Shown: positions 1 to 11,137 of the stretch, one piece after another | Position numbering within the stretch: the first letter of the stretch is position 1 | Layout: every line of letters starts with the position of its first letter | Origin: Agapetus fuscipes | Lineage: Eukaryota > Arthropoda > Insecta > Trichoptera > Glossosomatidae | Direction of reading: 5' to 3' | Length of the DNA: 64,000 bases | Assembly (NCBI GenBank): GCA_951799405.1 | Contig: OX637335.1 | Coordinates: 23,130,342 to 23,194,341 of the forward strand | Made by a program: the position numbers and the translations under genes | Notes under the pieces: model-generated | What the model was told of the DNA's origin: nothing | Databases searched by the model: none | The model's input: the letters and a program-made list of their open reading frames with translations, nothing else

Positions 1-640
1 TATGTATGCAGGCATTGTGTATGTATGCAGGCATTGTGTTTGTATGCAGGCATTGTGTATGTATGCAGGCATTGTGTATGTATGCAGGCATTGTGTATGT
101 ATGCAGGCATTGTGTATGTATGCAGGCATTGTGTTTGTATGCAGGCATTGTGTATGTATGCAGGCATTGTGTTTGTATGCAGGCATTGTGTATGTAGGCA
201 GGCATTGTGTATGTAGGCAGGCATTGTGTATGTATGCAGGCATTGTGTATGTAGGCAGGCATTGTGTATGTATACAGGCATTGTGTATGTATGCAGGCAT
301 TGTGTATGTATGCAGGCATTGTGTTTGTATGCAGGCATTGTGTATGTATGCAGGCATTGTGTATGTATGCAGGCATTGTGTTTGTATGCAGGCATTGTGT
401 ATGTATGCAGGCATTGTGTATGTATACAGGCATTGTGTATGTATGCAGGCATTGTGTATGTAGGCAGGCATTGTGTATGTATACAGGCATTGTGTATGTA
501 TGCAGGCATTGTGTATGTATGCAGGCATTGTGTATATATGCAGGCATTGTGTATGTATGCAGGCATTGTGTATGTATGCAGGCATTGTGTATGTATGCAG
601 GCATTGTGTATGTATGCAGGCATTGTGTATGTATGCAGGC
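1..640. repeat. 19-bp minisatellite array, about 33 copies
   Basis: The 19-bp unit GCAGGCATTGTGTATGTAT repeats head to tail from the window edge to about 640 with few substitutions (TAT to TAG or TAC, GTAT to GTTT). 19 is not a multiple of 3, so open frames cycle through the repeat; they are not genes. The left end of the array is outside the window. Confidence 0.97.
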
Positions 641-1325
641 ACTATATTTAGTTTCCTGACACATGAAACTCAATTCGCTCGCATGTAAGTGGAGTATTGC
701 AGCCTTAATCGGGAACCATTTCTCAATTGCACTCACATACAGGGCTCGTCAACGAAAATGGGCGCAGATACATAACTTATGGAAAATCTTTACTCTTCCC
801 TTTACCATTCATTTCTCTCATTAATTGTTTCCTTTTCTAAGCTCGCTACTTGTCCAATTTTTGGGGAAATTTATTTTTCTTTTATTCGAGCCACTTCTAT
901 TTAAGATCAGCATTCATCATCATGCCTATTTTGACTTGGCTTGGTGCTTCTGGTGAACCATTGTCGCAGGTTTATCAGCCACGATGTCCTTCGGCGTCCC
1001 TGAGATCTTCTTCCCTCAATCTAACCCTGTTTGATGGAGAAGGTGGTTTTTTTTCTCATTTCTAAAAATGTGAAGTACATCAGCTGACAAAAGTTTGTGA
1101 ACTTTGAAAGATATTTAAAATGTCTTTAAATAAATAAAGAAATTTAAAAAGTGTTATCTGGAGCTCGATGAGACAAAAATTAAACAAAGTTTATGGATGA
1201 TCTAAGCCCCAGTTACTGAAAAAAATACGTATTGTAAATTATATAAGACGATTGCTACCCTACGCGCACTTCCAGTATCCCCCTGTAGCTTGGAAACGAA
1301 AGGGCTCACTCAGTATAGCATTAAC
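641..1325. other. Non-coding stretch, nothing recognised
   Basis: AT-rich single-copy-looking sequence between the minisatellite and an RTE-like LINE remnant. No coding exon, RNA gene or inverted repeat was found. Confidence 0.5.
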
Positions 1326-1329
1326 AGGC

Positions 1330-1965
1330 TGAGGACGTGCTAAGGTGCCATTGAAAAGAGGACGCTGGGAATCAGTCTCAGAGACAGGGTCCTACACCAG
1401 GAGATCCATAGACGGACTGGTGTCACTGATGTTAAACAGAGAGTGGCCTACTTACAGTGGCGCTGGGCTGGTCATGTCGCAAGACAGAACCATGCCAGGT
1501 GGCCGAAAAGTACCGTCCAGTAGCGGCCCAGGATGTCCATGCGAGGAGTGGGGAGACCCCAACTGAGGTGGCTGGACGACATGAAGGTAAGTGTGGGCAG
1601 AAGATGGCTGAGCACAGCAGCCGATAGACTAATCGCTGCCTTAGTTCTTGTTTACCGTGTATGCCATTGACAAAATTTTACGTGAGCAATGTTTGCATGT
1701 GTACCTACTGGACCAATGTGTCTTATGAAAACAAGAAATTTATTGAAAAAGTATTTAAAAGAACTCCCACATTATCAAGTTTTACGGTTTTTCTTAGCTC
1801 AGATTGTGTAGAATTTGATTCTAAAGACAACTGCATGAAAAAGTCATATTTGACAAGATTGGCGTATATGGTAAACAAGAACTGGAGGAGCGTAATATGG
1901 AGAAGATTGGAGGAGGCTTACGTCCAGGAGCGGACTGAGAAAGGCTGATAAAGAAAGAAAGAAAT
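1330..1965 (+). mobile_element. RTE-like LINE 3' end, split by a MITE
   Basis: Translation gives a diverged C-terminus of an RTE-type reverse transcriptase polyprotein: a VTDV..RV.YLQWRWAGHV motif near 1420-1480, then PRWLDD-like residues near 1560-1585, and after the MITE at 1634-1892 the tail RLEEAYVQERTEKG with a stop near 1948 and an A-rich tail. The same LEEAYVQE tail occurs on - at 48952-49103. The frame is broken; it is a dead fragment. Confidence 0.7.
1634..1892. mobile_element. MITE family M4, copy 1 (4-bp target duplication TAAT)
   Basis: A 259-bp element starting CGCTGCC and ending GGAGCG, with imperfect terminal inverted repeats of about 30 bp (AGTTCTTGTTTACCGT and its complement). 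It is flanked by TAAT at 1630-1633 and 1893-1896. Two further copies are at 39533 and 41046. No transposase is encoded. It sits inside the RTE-like LINE remnant. Confidence 0.9.
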
Positions 1966-2057
1966 GATTACAACTTCATTTTCTTGAAGATATATTTTAT
2001 ATCAATGAGGCGTTAACGTTTTTTTTTTGTTTTGCATTAACGGTAAAGTAATTTAGT

Positions 2058-2362
2058 CCGGTCGATAGCTCAGTTGGTAGATTGCTTGCATTCCATGCCG
2101 TGAGCTCGGGTTCGAATCCCTCCGAGGGTGTCAGAAATGATTTCCCGTTTCGGTGTTCCCCAAAATAATATACCGGCAAGGTTTACTCAGCCTTCACAAG
2201 AAATGAGTACCAGCCCTCTCGGGAGCTGGGAAACCCCAACTTCAACTGTAGTGGTTGGCGTAAGGCTGGCCCCCTTACCTGTAAAAATAAATAGGTTCAA
2301 CTCGCCACATGCGACCCCTTCGGGGATAACGCGGCAAGAAGTTACACTATATGTGTAGCATA
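2058..2362 (+). mobile_element. SINE family B, copy 1 (tRNA-derived)
   Basis: Full-length copy. The head has a tRNA-like A box (TAGCTCAGTTGG) and B box (GGTTCGAATCC) about 35 bp apart, followed by a conserved body (CCGGCAAGGTTTACTCAGCC, AACTTCAACTGTAGTGGTTG) and the terminal GTTACACTATATGTGTAGC. This copy is the reference for the family here. The tRNA-like head lacks a convincing acceptor stem, so it is not a tRNA gene. Confidence 0.92.
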
Positions 2363-2394
2363 GTTGCGTATTATACATTTCCAAATAAAAGTTG

Positions 2395-2925
2395 TATAGA
2401 AATTCAGTGCAAGGATTGTTTTTTTATTTAAATACTGATATTTCAGCATCTATCGGTATCGATAAAAAGTTTTATCAGCGAATAGCAATATCAGAGCTAC
2501 GAGCTATCAACAAAGATAGAAATTATGATAGGTATCTAAATGTTATCATTCATTATTCGTCGACGATTAAAGCATCATAATATGGTTATGTAAGGCATAA
2601 CTAGTGATGAATTTTTAGCCCAACATGAAGCTTTTCATTTTTCAAAATGTTATTCCCTTCATGGAATAAAAATGGTTGATGAGAAAAAAAATCTCATTCA
2701 TTAAGTTCATTAAAAACTCATGATTAATCAACATTCATTAAACTTTTTTTTGATTTTTATATTTTTTAGAAACAAAATTCTAGTTAAACACTGTTTCTTT
2801 TCACATTTATCGATTTATTTTAATTATAAATTACAAACGTATTCGACCTTAAAAAAAGTCAAACTTTTTATTATTAACTATGGTCACAAACCTTCTGTGT
2901 TAAAGATCACTAATTATATGCCATG
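2395..2925. other. AT-rich non-coding stretch
   Basis: Very AT-rich with T and A runs. No exon or recognisable repeat. Confidence 0.5.
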
Positions 2926-2929
2926 GTAA

Positions 2930-3690
2930 GATCATGAATCTCGCCACGATAACAGATCTTGTTTTAATTTTAGATCTTGTTACAACACCCAAATAACGGA
3001 TACAATATAACGGATCTTTCTTTATTAGCGGAAGTTGGTATACTTCCAGATTTTCTGGTGATCATAACCAATTAGTTCTTTTTAAGGTCATAGATTAAAC
3101 GTAATGAAATAATTTGCATCATCAAAGACCATAGTACGGTAATAGACCATCCTATGATTAAAGAACTTGGGGTGGTAATAAATCTTGCCTGGATCAAATA
3201 CTCTAGTTGACAGATTTTGCCACGGTTGCAGATTATAGTAAACGATAAAAGATCTTTATAAAATTGCAGATCTTGATGATTACAGGTCACTGATTTTTAC
3301 ATATATATTTAAGATCAAAGATCCTATTATGAACGTAGATCTTGCTTCAAAACTTTATCTTTGTAAGATCACAGATACTAGAGGGGTGGAAGTCTCGACC
3401 GCCATTGATAGTTCTTACCGTACCTATTTGATGATAGGGCAAAATAAAACATACAGGCGATGTTTCAACAGCTGATTCATTTTATATGGAACAACGATCA
3501 GCTGTTCAGGCATCACCATGTTTTATTCCGTCTTATCCTCAAATAGGTACGGTAAGATCTACCGACAGCCGTCAAGACTTCCACCCTAGGTATCATAGAG
3601 CTAACTAGGAGTACAATGAAAGATCTTGAAAATGAAACACTTGCTACGACCTCAGATATTGCTACGGTTGCAGACATCTTTCTGGAAGAA
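2930..3690. repeat. Degenerate GATCTTG-rich periodic region
   Basis: Variants of CAGATCTTG and GCCACGGTTGCAGA recur irregularly every 25-50 bp on both sides of a palindromic MITE (3383-3587), for example at 2938, 2955, 2972, 3215, 3250, 3270, 3340 and 3620-3680. It looks like an old, strongly diverged tandem array. Confidence 0.5.
3383..3587. mobile_element. Palindromic MITE family F, copy 1
   Basis: Inverted terminal repeats begin GGGTGGAAGTCTCGAC and end in the complement at 3572-3586. Inner arms also pair: TACCGTACCTATTTGA against TCAAATAGGTACGGTA. The core has CAGCTGATT and GATCAGCTG. Related copies are at 10085-10253 and 34446-34745. Confidence 0.8.
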
Positions 3691-4575
3691 AAGTAATTGT
3701 GAAAGTTTAGAGTCCCGCTGTATTTGCGTCCTCCTTGTGTTGCGTAAAGCCTGCCTGCATAAATATTTATAAGCCACATTTACCAAACACTTCCGAATTT
3801 ATTCTAAATCACAAATAGACCCACAAATGCACATAAAGTGCCACCAAACACTGCGCTCAATTCCACACGCAGCGCAGTTCTGCATATCCACACCCTGACC
3901 ACAAAACATCGTGTCCTGGCTTACTTTAACCTAACATTTTTAATTATTTTTTCCATTCTAAAGTTCAACTTATTTGCTAAATTCTTATTCAGTGAATAAT
4001 ATACCTCGTGAAATGGAGATATATATGGAGGGGCTGTGAATGTGATTTAGGACCAATCGACTTGATGCAACGTCTTTGACACCAAACATTGTTAATAGTG
4101 CTGTCTCGCTCTCGACATATGAAATGCTTTTGTTATTTTCTATGTAAGAAACGTGTCTTTACTCCGTCTTCAATCAATGTATATATCACCATGGAAACCT
4201 ATGAAATCACTTTGGTAACGTGTTTGTTACCAGTGCTGTTGAAAGTTTGTTACTAGTGTTGTTCTATATATCGATGCCTCGTGAGGGTCCAAGTCCAGAG
4301 GGCTACGGGATTTATGTTTTCTTCAAACCTACAATACTATCAAGGTTTATTCAGTCTTCGCAAGATATGAGACCTTTAAACGATGGCACTCCTAGTAATT
4401 GATTTAGATTTTATACATTTTTGCGACTAACGCGATCGAAGGGATTTTACATAATGCTTTACACTCAGGGTTCTGTAAGATTGACAAATTTCAGCATCGT
4501 TTAAGTATGACAGGGCTTTCACTTGCTTAAATCCATTTTCCTAGATCTATTTACTCCTGAAATTAACAAACAGGC
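3690..4575. other. Non-coding stretch
   Basis: No supported exon. A diverged body segment resembling SINE B may lie at 4290-4380 (CAAGGTTTATTCAGTCTTCG), but it is too short to delimit. Confidence 0.4.
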
Positions 4576-4580
4576 AAGAT

Positions 4581-4842
4581 ACTAATCTAATCTAATCTAA
4601 TCTAAGTTGCAAAGATATGTTACATTGGAGATTAACATTACATGCATTTTCACAACTAGAAACGTACAAGTTCACGCTTGCACACGCCGCATGTGAACCT
4701 ACAACATAAAAACCAAATCTTAAATGAACATACACCCTGCAACTCTTGCCGTCCATCCCTGAGACAGGGGTGACATTGGTAAAGTGAACCATTTTTACAG
4801 AATGGGTGGTCAGCCGCATACCAACCAATAAGTCAAGGAACT
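4581..4842 (-). mobile_element. SINE family A, copy 1
   Basis: Complement-strand copy: the + strand shows the (TAATC)n tail first, then AAGTTGCAAAGATATGTTA, ending at CCAACCAATAAGTCAAGG, the element's 5' end. Family A recurs at about 15 sites in the window. No clear A or B box was seen in its head, so its RNA origin is undetermined. Confidence 0.88.
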
Positions 4843-5043
4843 ACTAGTATTGAAAAGCATAGAAAATCGCAGAGGACCCATAGATTTTCAAAATATTTGT
4901 CAATGAACAGCGCCTGCAACCGTGGCAAGTTAAGAGCGCCTGTTAAATTACCCGTTTTTTTATTATTGTTTTAATTATAGTCATCTTAATATAACTTCTT
5001 CAGCCTTTCTCAGCCCATCCTTCAACGTAGGTCTTCTTCGTTG

Positions 5044-5302
5044 CATATCGATACCTTAAAAGTAAAACTGAATAAGGGACATATTAAGCTAACATGGGTT
5101 TCTCAGATAAATGCACCTTTTCCTCTATTAAAAGAGAGAGAACGCTGAAAAAGGATAAGAATCCTGTAGTTTAGAAGTTTTTCATAATAATGGCCTTACA
5201 ATAATAGTTAACTTACTATGAGAAGTTACCCATAATAAAAGGTTTTATCCACGATTTCTCAAATCAGTGATTCAATTTTACCTTCAAGGTTGCGATATGT
5301 AA
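5044..5302. mobile_element. MITE family H, copy 1
   Basis: About 260 bp with imperfect terminal inverted repeats: ATATCGATACCTTAAAAGTA on the left and its diverged complement at 5273-5302. The interior has CTGTAGTTTAGAAG and ACTTACTATGAGAAGTTAC, shared with copies at 9440, 16959, 22325 and 29668. No coding capacity. Confidence 0.75.
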
Positions 5303-5339
5303 ACTAAGATCAATTGATAACAAATTAAAATTTTAATTT

Positions 5340-5500
5340 AGAACATTTTTCTCAACGGGTGAACGTCACACTTGAATGGGACTGCTGTCCTTAAAACCAA
5401 TAACCAAATATTTGTTAAACTTTTCCCTAATAACCCTATTTCTCAAATTAGTGAATGAGCACTTATTCAGTTTAACCTTTTAGGTACTGATATCTCGACT
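5340..5500. repeat. Dispersed repeat shared with 32815-32910, plus a family H terminus
   Basis: TTTCTCAACGGG.GAACGTCACA followed by AATATTTGTTAAAC.TTTTCCCTA is shared with 32830-32910. 5455-5498 resembles the right terminus of MITE family H (TTCAGTTTAACCTTTTAGG). Confidence 0.55.
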
Positions 5501-5704
5501 GTTAAACTGTCGACTGTTGTCCTTAACAAATGGATTTTTTTTACTTTTAAAATTTGCAATCGTCAGTCATCCCTACAATACTACAACGTCAACGACGTTA
5601 CCATGTTGAAAGCACCGGTTCACATACATCACCGAAGTTAATCAACATTGGGCGCGGATAGTACTTGGATGGGTTACCGCTCAGGTACACCGCGTGTCGT
5701 TGGC

Positions 5705-5992
5705 ATCTTGGACCGGTCCGTAGTCCAGTGGCAACACTTCGGACTCGTAAATGGAAGGTTGTGGATTCGGATCCCGGCGGAGCACAAAAAATGTACCATT
5801 TATATTTCGAACGTGCTCTTCGCTGAGTTGAAAAATTCATAAACCTTTACCAAAGACCGGTCACTGAAAGGTCCATCCAACCTTACAACAACTGGGTCTT
5901 GCTTGAGAATTGGCGCTTTCTACAGCGACGACCAAGCTCGCAGAGGGCTCTTGAGGTGTGATACACACAAAAACAGCGCTCACCTAATATTA
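5705..5992 (+). mobile_element. SINE family C, copy 1 (tRNA-derived)
   Basis: The head has GTAGTCCAGTGGCAACACTT (A-box region) and GGTTGTGGATTCGGATCCC (B-box region). The body runs through TTCATAAACCTTTACCAAAG and CAACTGGGTCTTGCTTGAGA to AAAACAGCGCTCACC, then an ATT-rich tail. Other copies are at 13925, 18085, 24310, 38513, 62710 and 63775. Confidence 0.9.
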
Positions 5993-6226
5993 TTTTTATT
6001 ATTACAACCTTCAGTTTTTAAACATGACTTCTGTATCACACGTTAGTTGGTGGATTCACTTTACAGTTGACTTATAATGATTGTTATTCTGTGCCGAGAA
6101 AGTTCTCGAAATGAATGCGTTCGGAAAATTTCTTAAAATACTTACCTAGATATCCAGATTAGAAAATGAGTGATGCAAATATTAACTGTTTCTTTATAAA
6201 AAAAATGTAATATCACTATTGTAACA

Positions 6227-6478
6227 GAGCTCCTTGACTGATAGGTTGGTACGAGGCTGACCACCCGTGCTGTAAAAATCGGTTCACTTTTGCCAATGCC
6301 ACCCCGGTTCAGGGATCGGCGGCAGGAGTTGCAAGGTTTATGTCCATGTGAGGTTTTCTTTATTTGTATGCACACATGCAGAATGTGTAGGCGCGAACCT
6401 ACATGTGCCTGTCTGTAGGCATGCATTTCACATGAGCCTTAAATGCTTACATATCCTTGCAGCTTAGATTATAGATTA
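6227..6478 (+). mobile_element. SINE family A, copy 2
   Basis: Forward copy from CTCCTTGACTGATAGGTTGG to the tail ATTATAGATTATTATAGAT. It differs from copy 1 by scattered substitutions, indicating a distinct older insertion. Confidence 0.85.
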
Positions 6479-6495
6479 TTATAGATAGATAGCAA

Positions 6496-6722
6496 TTAAA
6501 CTGCTTGCACGCCAATCAGATTGAGGATATTGTGAAGGAATGGGATGTAAAATAAGAAAATGTATGATGTAAATGTTGATAGATATGAATGAATTGAAAC
6601 TGGTATTTCCTTACGGATAGGAAGAAATGGAAGCAGCTCTGCAGAGGCTCTGGCCACCATTAGCGGAATTGCAACAGAGTAATAGGTACAGTTACAGTTA
6701 CAGTATGGCTGAGTGGTAATAG
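6496..6722 (+). mobile_element. SINE-like family G, copy 1
   Basis: Body CAGATTGAGGATATTGTGAA, then GCAGAGGCTCTGGCCACCAT, ending in a (TTACAG)n tail. The reverse-complement relative is at 14113-14350, and partial relatives are at 22680-22765 and 38385-38480. Confidence 0.65.
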
Positions 6723-6864
6723 TATGGATCCATTCATAAAGCCGGAAGTGTCGTGAGTACCCTATATACAATATATATACTTACTAAACAAACACTCAGG
6801 TTGACGTCTATACATGTTGAAAGTTTAAGATGAAAATTTCTTTGCAAAATTCTGCATTGCCATT

Positions 6865-7437
6865 AAATTAATAATGTAAAGAAACTCACTAAGTTTTTCT
6901 TCACGAGTTGACTATCTCCTCGAGCGCTTTCGATGTTATTACACCATTTTCAAGAAAACAACTAAAAGATCATCAGATCTTTACATATGATAGCTCCAGC
7001 CACCACAAGCAGCAGAACAGCAACACTGCGATCAGCAGCATCATGTCGGAGTCGGATAGAGTTACCAAGAAAGGAAAAGAAGACCGTTTTTGAAGATCGA
7101 GCCTTCAAGGTGGCTGCTCCAACGATATGGAACAGCCTCCCAGATGACCTGCGTGAAATGGATCTGGAGAGTACTTTTAAAAAGGGGTTGAAGACCCACC
7201 TGTTCGCGCGCTCATATGAGCAAGCGCCTTTGGGATGACCAAGAGTCATGAAAAGGCGCTATAAAAATATTGTATTATTATTATTATTAGATCTAAAATT
7301 ACAAGTTTGAATTCCGGAGATTTTCTTTGTTAGGTGTTCTCTCGATAATTAATGGATTGAAAACATCGAAAGCGCTCGAGGAGATAAATCAACTCGCGAA
7401 GAAAACCTTTGTGTTTTATTTTTACTTTATTAATTAA
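6865..7437. mobile_element. Inverted-repeat element D, copy 1, containing a LINE tail
   Basis: Terminal arms pair: AGTTTTTCTTCACGAGTTGA and CTCGAGCGCTTTCGATG on the left, with complements at 7350-7410 (CATCGAAAGCGCTCGAGGAG). The - strand of the left arm has a degenerate hammerhead-like core (TTGAAAA, T, GGTGT/ACATC stem, GAAA, AGCGCT). A LINE 3' end is inserted at 6981-7288. A related copy is at 55695-56008. Confidence 0.7.
6981..7288 (+). mobile_element. Non-LTR retrotransposon 3' end nested in element D
   Basis: Encodes the typical C-terminal end of a LINE reverse transcriptase protein (FEDRAFKVAAPTIWNSLP, then LKTHLFARSYE) with stop near 7238, and ends in an (ATT)n tail at 7271-7288. AGATCT occurs at 6975-6980 and 7289-7294, a candidate target-site duplication. 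Severely 5'-truncated. Confidence 0.82.
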
Positions 7438-7439
7438 AA

Positions 7440-8205
7440 ATGAATCATCACAATGTCTATACAAAAACGGTTAAACTGACATTTAATTATTTAAGACTTG
7501 TGGATAAAATTTACATAATTTTGTTACCTATTTTCATAGGAAGTAATATTTCCAACTTTATACTTATAGTAGGTAATCTTTTAAAGTTTGTACGTCCTAT
7601 ATGTATGAAAAATATTACCTAATATTGATATTTGCTTATAAATACATTATCTTCGAATCAAAAAAATTGCTAATGATTTTATATGAAGAATGTGCAAACT
7701 ACATAATAATACACGAGTATTCAATTTAAGATAATATGCCACGCTGCTATCTCAGGTACATTCAGTGCATATGCACCAAGTACTCAAGTACTTTGGGTGC
7801 ACATGAACTCGAGTAGTCAAGTGCACAAGAACTTGGGAGAGTGCACTCGCACTCATTGCACGCGACAAAAATATGCGAAAAATTGATTAAGATTTTCAAT
7901 TTAATCGAGAAAGTTGAATTTGCAAGATAAGAAATAACTTCACGCATATAAATGGTATTGAAAAAACAATCTTGTAGATATGCAAATACATCCGATATTT
8001 CAGGAAACAATTAGAAGGGAAAAAATACAACCGTTAATTTTTCAATAACAGCAATTAATTTATTAGATTAGCAATTTTGTTATGTGTTATTTCATACGCA
8101 AACAAACTAATCTTTAGATTATCATTTTTGGAGGGTTTGATTACAATGAGTGTTTCTTGAGGTAAATTTATAATCTAAGTTGCAAAGATATTTAATAATA
8201 AAGAG
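7440..8205. other. AT-rich non-coding stretch
   Basis: No exon found. 7745-7860 has clustered GTGCAC and ACTCAAGTAC-type motifs; 8172-8200 is a short SINE A tail fragment (TAATCTAAGTTGCAAAGATA). Confidence 0.4.
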
Positions 8206-8207
8206 TT

Positions 8208-8275
8208 TTTCTCGCCACTGCAGTAAAGGAAGGAAGGAGTTCCTCTCGCCACTGCAGTGAAGGAAGGAAGGAAAA
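8208..8275. repeat. Short tandem duplication, unit about 34 bp
   Basis: CTCGCCACTGCAGTAAAGGA and the following GGAAGGA occur twice in direct succession. Confidence 0.8.
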
Positions 8276-8748
8276 ATAAACATATTATTAAGTTATTGAT
8301 TAAGGAAGTAAGTACATAAAAGTATTGATCCATGGAATTCGTTTTTCCTATCAGTTTCGCTCTACATAATAATAAGTGGAGAAGTACATGAAGCTATCGT
8401 GGACAAACCTTGGTAAACTGAATGAGCTCCACCAATATTGACGGAATTACTTGCTCGTTCTTAATTGTTCTTTATCGCAAAAATCTGATTATATCGATAA
8501 TATCCAGTACAAAAATATTGATAAAGCGGCTTTACCCAAATTATTATGTTGAAGTAAACAGATAACTCAATCGTTAGTGCTAGTAACAAGTAAGTATAAA
8601 CGCAGAAGATTCAACTCGATCAAATAAATCGAAAAATGTATCAAAACTAAATCACTCTCCAGGAGTGCTGTCGTATCTCTCATACATTTTCGGATAAAGC
8701 GATTTCACGTAAATGTTTTATACTCGGGGTACAGCACTCATAGTCTAA

Positions 8749-8945
8749 AGCAGCCATTCTCAAAGTGTGCTCCGCGGAGCCCTAGGACTCCGTAAAGTCT
8801 CTATCGGTGCTCCGTGGAGCCCTAGGACTCCGTATCTAAAACCTCTGTTGGTGCTCCGTGGAGCCCTAGGACTCCGCAAAGCATCTGTAGGGGCTCCATG
8901 GAGCCCTAGGACTCCGTATAGCCTCTGTAGGTGCTCCGCGAGAAT
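8749..8945. repeat. hAT-like terminus with a 40-44-bp tandem repeat
   Basis: CAGCCATTCTCAAAGTGTGC at 8749 resembles the left end of hAT-type elements. It runs into four tandem units starting at 8767, 8807, 8851 and 8891 (partial fifth at 8931), each carrying the near-palindrome GGAGCCCTAGGACTCC. Confidence 0.8.
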
Positions 8946-9106
8946 ACTGAAAAAAATATACCTCTGTATATCGGTATCTTAAAGATAAAACTGTTAAATT
9001 AAGTGTGACTTCGCACATTAAATAAAAAAAATCGTTGCATCTATGTAAGTCAGCTGTGTGCTACGTCATTTTTCCTGTTCTAATTCCCTCAAATTATTAG
9101 CCTATA

Positions 9107-9358
9107 ATCTATTATCTATAATCTAAGCTGCAAGGATATATTCATTTAAAGCTCTCAAATGCATGCTAACAAACAAACACGTGTAGTTCGCGCTTACAAA
9201 TGCTGAATGTGTACTTACAAATAAAATCCAAACCTCAAATGAACATAAGCCCTACAACTTTTGCCGACCTTCCCTGACACAGGGGTGTCATTGGCAAAGT
9301 GAACCATTTTTTACAGTATCGATTGTTAGCCTCATACCAACCTATAAGTCAGAAAGCC
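9107..9358 (-). mobile_element. SINE family A, copy 3
   Basis: Complement-strand copy from the tail CTATAATCTAAGCTGCAAGG to the head ACCAACCTATAAGTCAG. Confidence 0.87.
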
Positions 9359-9439
9359 ACTTCCGAGAAATATATTACCAGAATTCAGCAATCAAATTTG
9401 ATGTTATTTATTGTGGAGGTTGGTCCAACAGGCCCTTAG

Positions 9440-9690
9440 TAATGATTCACTGATTTCAGAGATCGTAGATAAACAATATTTGGTGTAACGTCTCATAGTA
9501 AGTGAATTTATTATGAGAAAGTGCTCATAAAAAAGGTGTAAACTACAGAACTTTCACACTTCTTCATTATTTTCTTTCATAGAATAAACAAACAAAATGC
9601 ATTTGTTTAGGAAACCCAAATTATCTCAATATGTCTCTTATTTAGTTTTACCTTTAGGGTGTCGATATATATGATCGACAGTTTAACACA
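9440..9690. mobile_element. MITE family H, copy 2
   Basis: Shares GGTGTAACGTCTCATAGTAA and TTAGTTTTACCTTTAGGG with the other copies. The right terminus is clear and the left one is eroded. Confidence 0.65.
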
Positions 9691-9710
9691 AACGGACGCT
9701 ACGTGTCTAT

Positions 9711-10024
9711 AATCCGATCGATGGTTCAGTTGGTGAGTGCTTGCATTCCACTCCGTGAGCTCGGGTTCGAATCCCACCCATGGTGTCAGAAATGATTTCC
9801 CCTGTCGGTGTTCATTTTAAGCCCAAAATTAAAATACTGGCAATGTTTACACAGCCTTCAGAAGAAATTAGTACCAGCCCCCTCGGGAGCACGGAAAACC
9901 CTTACTTCAACTGAAGTGGTCGGCGTAAGGCCAACCCCCTTACCTGTAAAAATAAATAATTCCCACTCGCTATATGCGACCCCTTCGGATAAAACGTGGT
10001 AAGAAGTTACACTATATGTGTAGT
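9711..10024 (+). mobile_element. SINE family B, copy 2
   Basis: Full-length with a tRNA-like head (ATGGTTCAGTTGGTGAGTGC, GGTTCGAATCCCACC) and terminus GTTACACTATATGTGTAG. Confidence 0.92.
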
Positions 10025-10084
10025 AGTGTTTAAAGTTTTAGCGTTGAGGCGTTGACCGGAGACATTTCATAGCTCCCTAAAATG

Positions 10085-10253
10085 ATGAAAGTATCATCAT
10101 CACGGTAATTCTTACCTACCGAATATCGATAATATTTGTATCAAGACTAATCAGCTGTTCACTTGCGGCCATCTTGGATTGACAGGTCTTCATACAAATA
10201 TGACCAATTTTCGGTAGGTAAGAATTACCGTGGTGATGAGACTTCCACCCGTT
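10085..10253. mobile_element. Palindromic MITE family F, copy 2
   Basis: Arms CACGGTAATTCTTACCTACC (10099-10118) and the complement at 10213-10240 enclose CAGCTGTTCACTTGCGGCCA. The right end GAGACTTCCACCC matches the family terminus. Confidence 0.8.
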
Positions 10254-10259
10254 GCAGAA

Positions 10260-10640
10260 CTTTTCAGGACTGTCAAAAACGACTGTACTTTTTCAGCAGT
10301 GTCATTTCTGATTTTGCGTTAAAAGAAGAAGAAGAATCAAAATAAAATTAGAGTCTACGTCACAATTTGTTTACCATGAAATATTAGGATTTATAAAAAC
10401 AAGACAGATTGAATAAAGTAGCCTCGGAATGCATAAAGAACAGTCTAAAAGTGATACGATTACAGGCCGACAGCAACAACTTGGTAAAAAATACCTATCT
10501 TTATAAGGATGGCGACTCTGCACACAACATTACAAAAAATATCAAAGTATACTCGCCAAAGTTGTCCATCCAGTTTTACAGAAAATGGGTCTTGCTTGTG
10601 TAATTGACGTTGTCTACAGCGACGAAAAAAAAAGCGACAC
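10260..10640. other. Non-coding stretch
   Basis: No recognisable exon or repeat. CATCCAGTTTTACAGAAAAT at 10567 weakly resembles SINE C body sequence. Confidence 0.35.
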
Positions 10641-10644
10641 ATAA

Positions 10645-10936
10645 AGTGTAATTATTTGTCGCGTTATCTCCGAAGGAGATGTGACGACTGGAACCTATTT
10701 ATTTTTACAGGTAAGGGGGCCGGCTTTACGTCAGCCACTTAATTTGAAGTGGCGGTTTCCCAGCTCTTGAGAGGGCTGGTACTCATTCCTTATGAAGGCT
10801 TAAATCTCTCCGTATTTTGTTTTGGGGTTTGAAATAAACACTGAAATAGGAAATCATTTCTGACACCCTCGGTAGGATTCGAACCCGAGCTCACGGCATG
10901 GAATGCAAGCACTCTACCAATTGAGCTATCGGCCGG
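10645..10936 (-). mobile_element. SINE family B, copy 3
   Basis: Complement-strand copy: GGATTCGAACCCGAGCTCAC (B box complement) at 10876 and CAATTGAGCTATCGGCCGGA at the 5' end of the element. Confidence 0.9.
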
Positions 10937-11137
10937 AGTTATTAAATCATAATTTATTGGTAATATTAAATGATTAATTATTTATTGATAACGTTAATTT
11001 TTTCCAAGAATCAAGTGAAGGATGGGCGTCCTAGAGCCACTAAACGGCCCCAAACGGCAAAGAGAAAAACAAATGATCCAACTATATAACGTTGATACCT
11101 GTTTCTAGCCAGGCAAAATAGGTTGGCGAATTGCATT

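Noticed and set aside
1..640. CRISPR array
   Set aside because: Contiguous 19-bp tandem repeat without spacers in a eukaryotic genome.
2..688. Overlapping open frames up to 153 codons with Cys-rich repeats
   Set aside because: They are read-through of a 19-bp minisatellite in all three frames.
2058..2120. tRNA gene
   Set aside because: A and B boxes are present, but the segment lacks a paired acceptor stem and is the head of a dispersed SINE with over ten copies here.
5705..5775. tRNA gene at SINE C head
   Set aside because: Same reason: repeated with identical downstream body at several sites.
7745..7860. Cluster of GTGCAC and ACTCAAGTAC motifs as a regulatory array
   Set aside because: No regular spacing and no neighbouring gene; probably simple-sequence drift.
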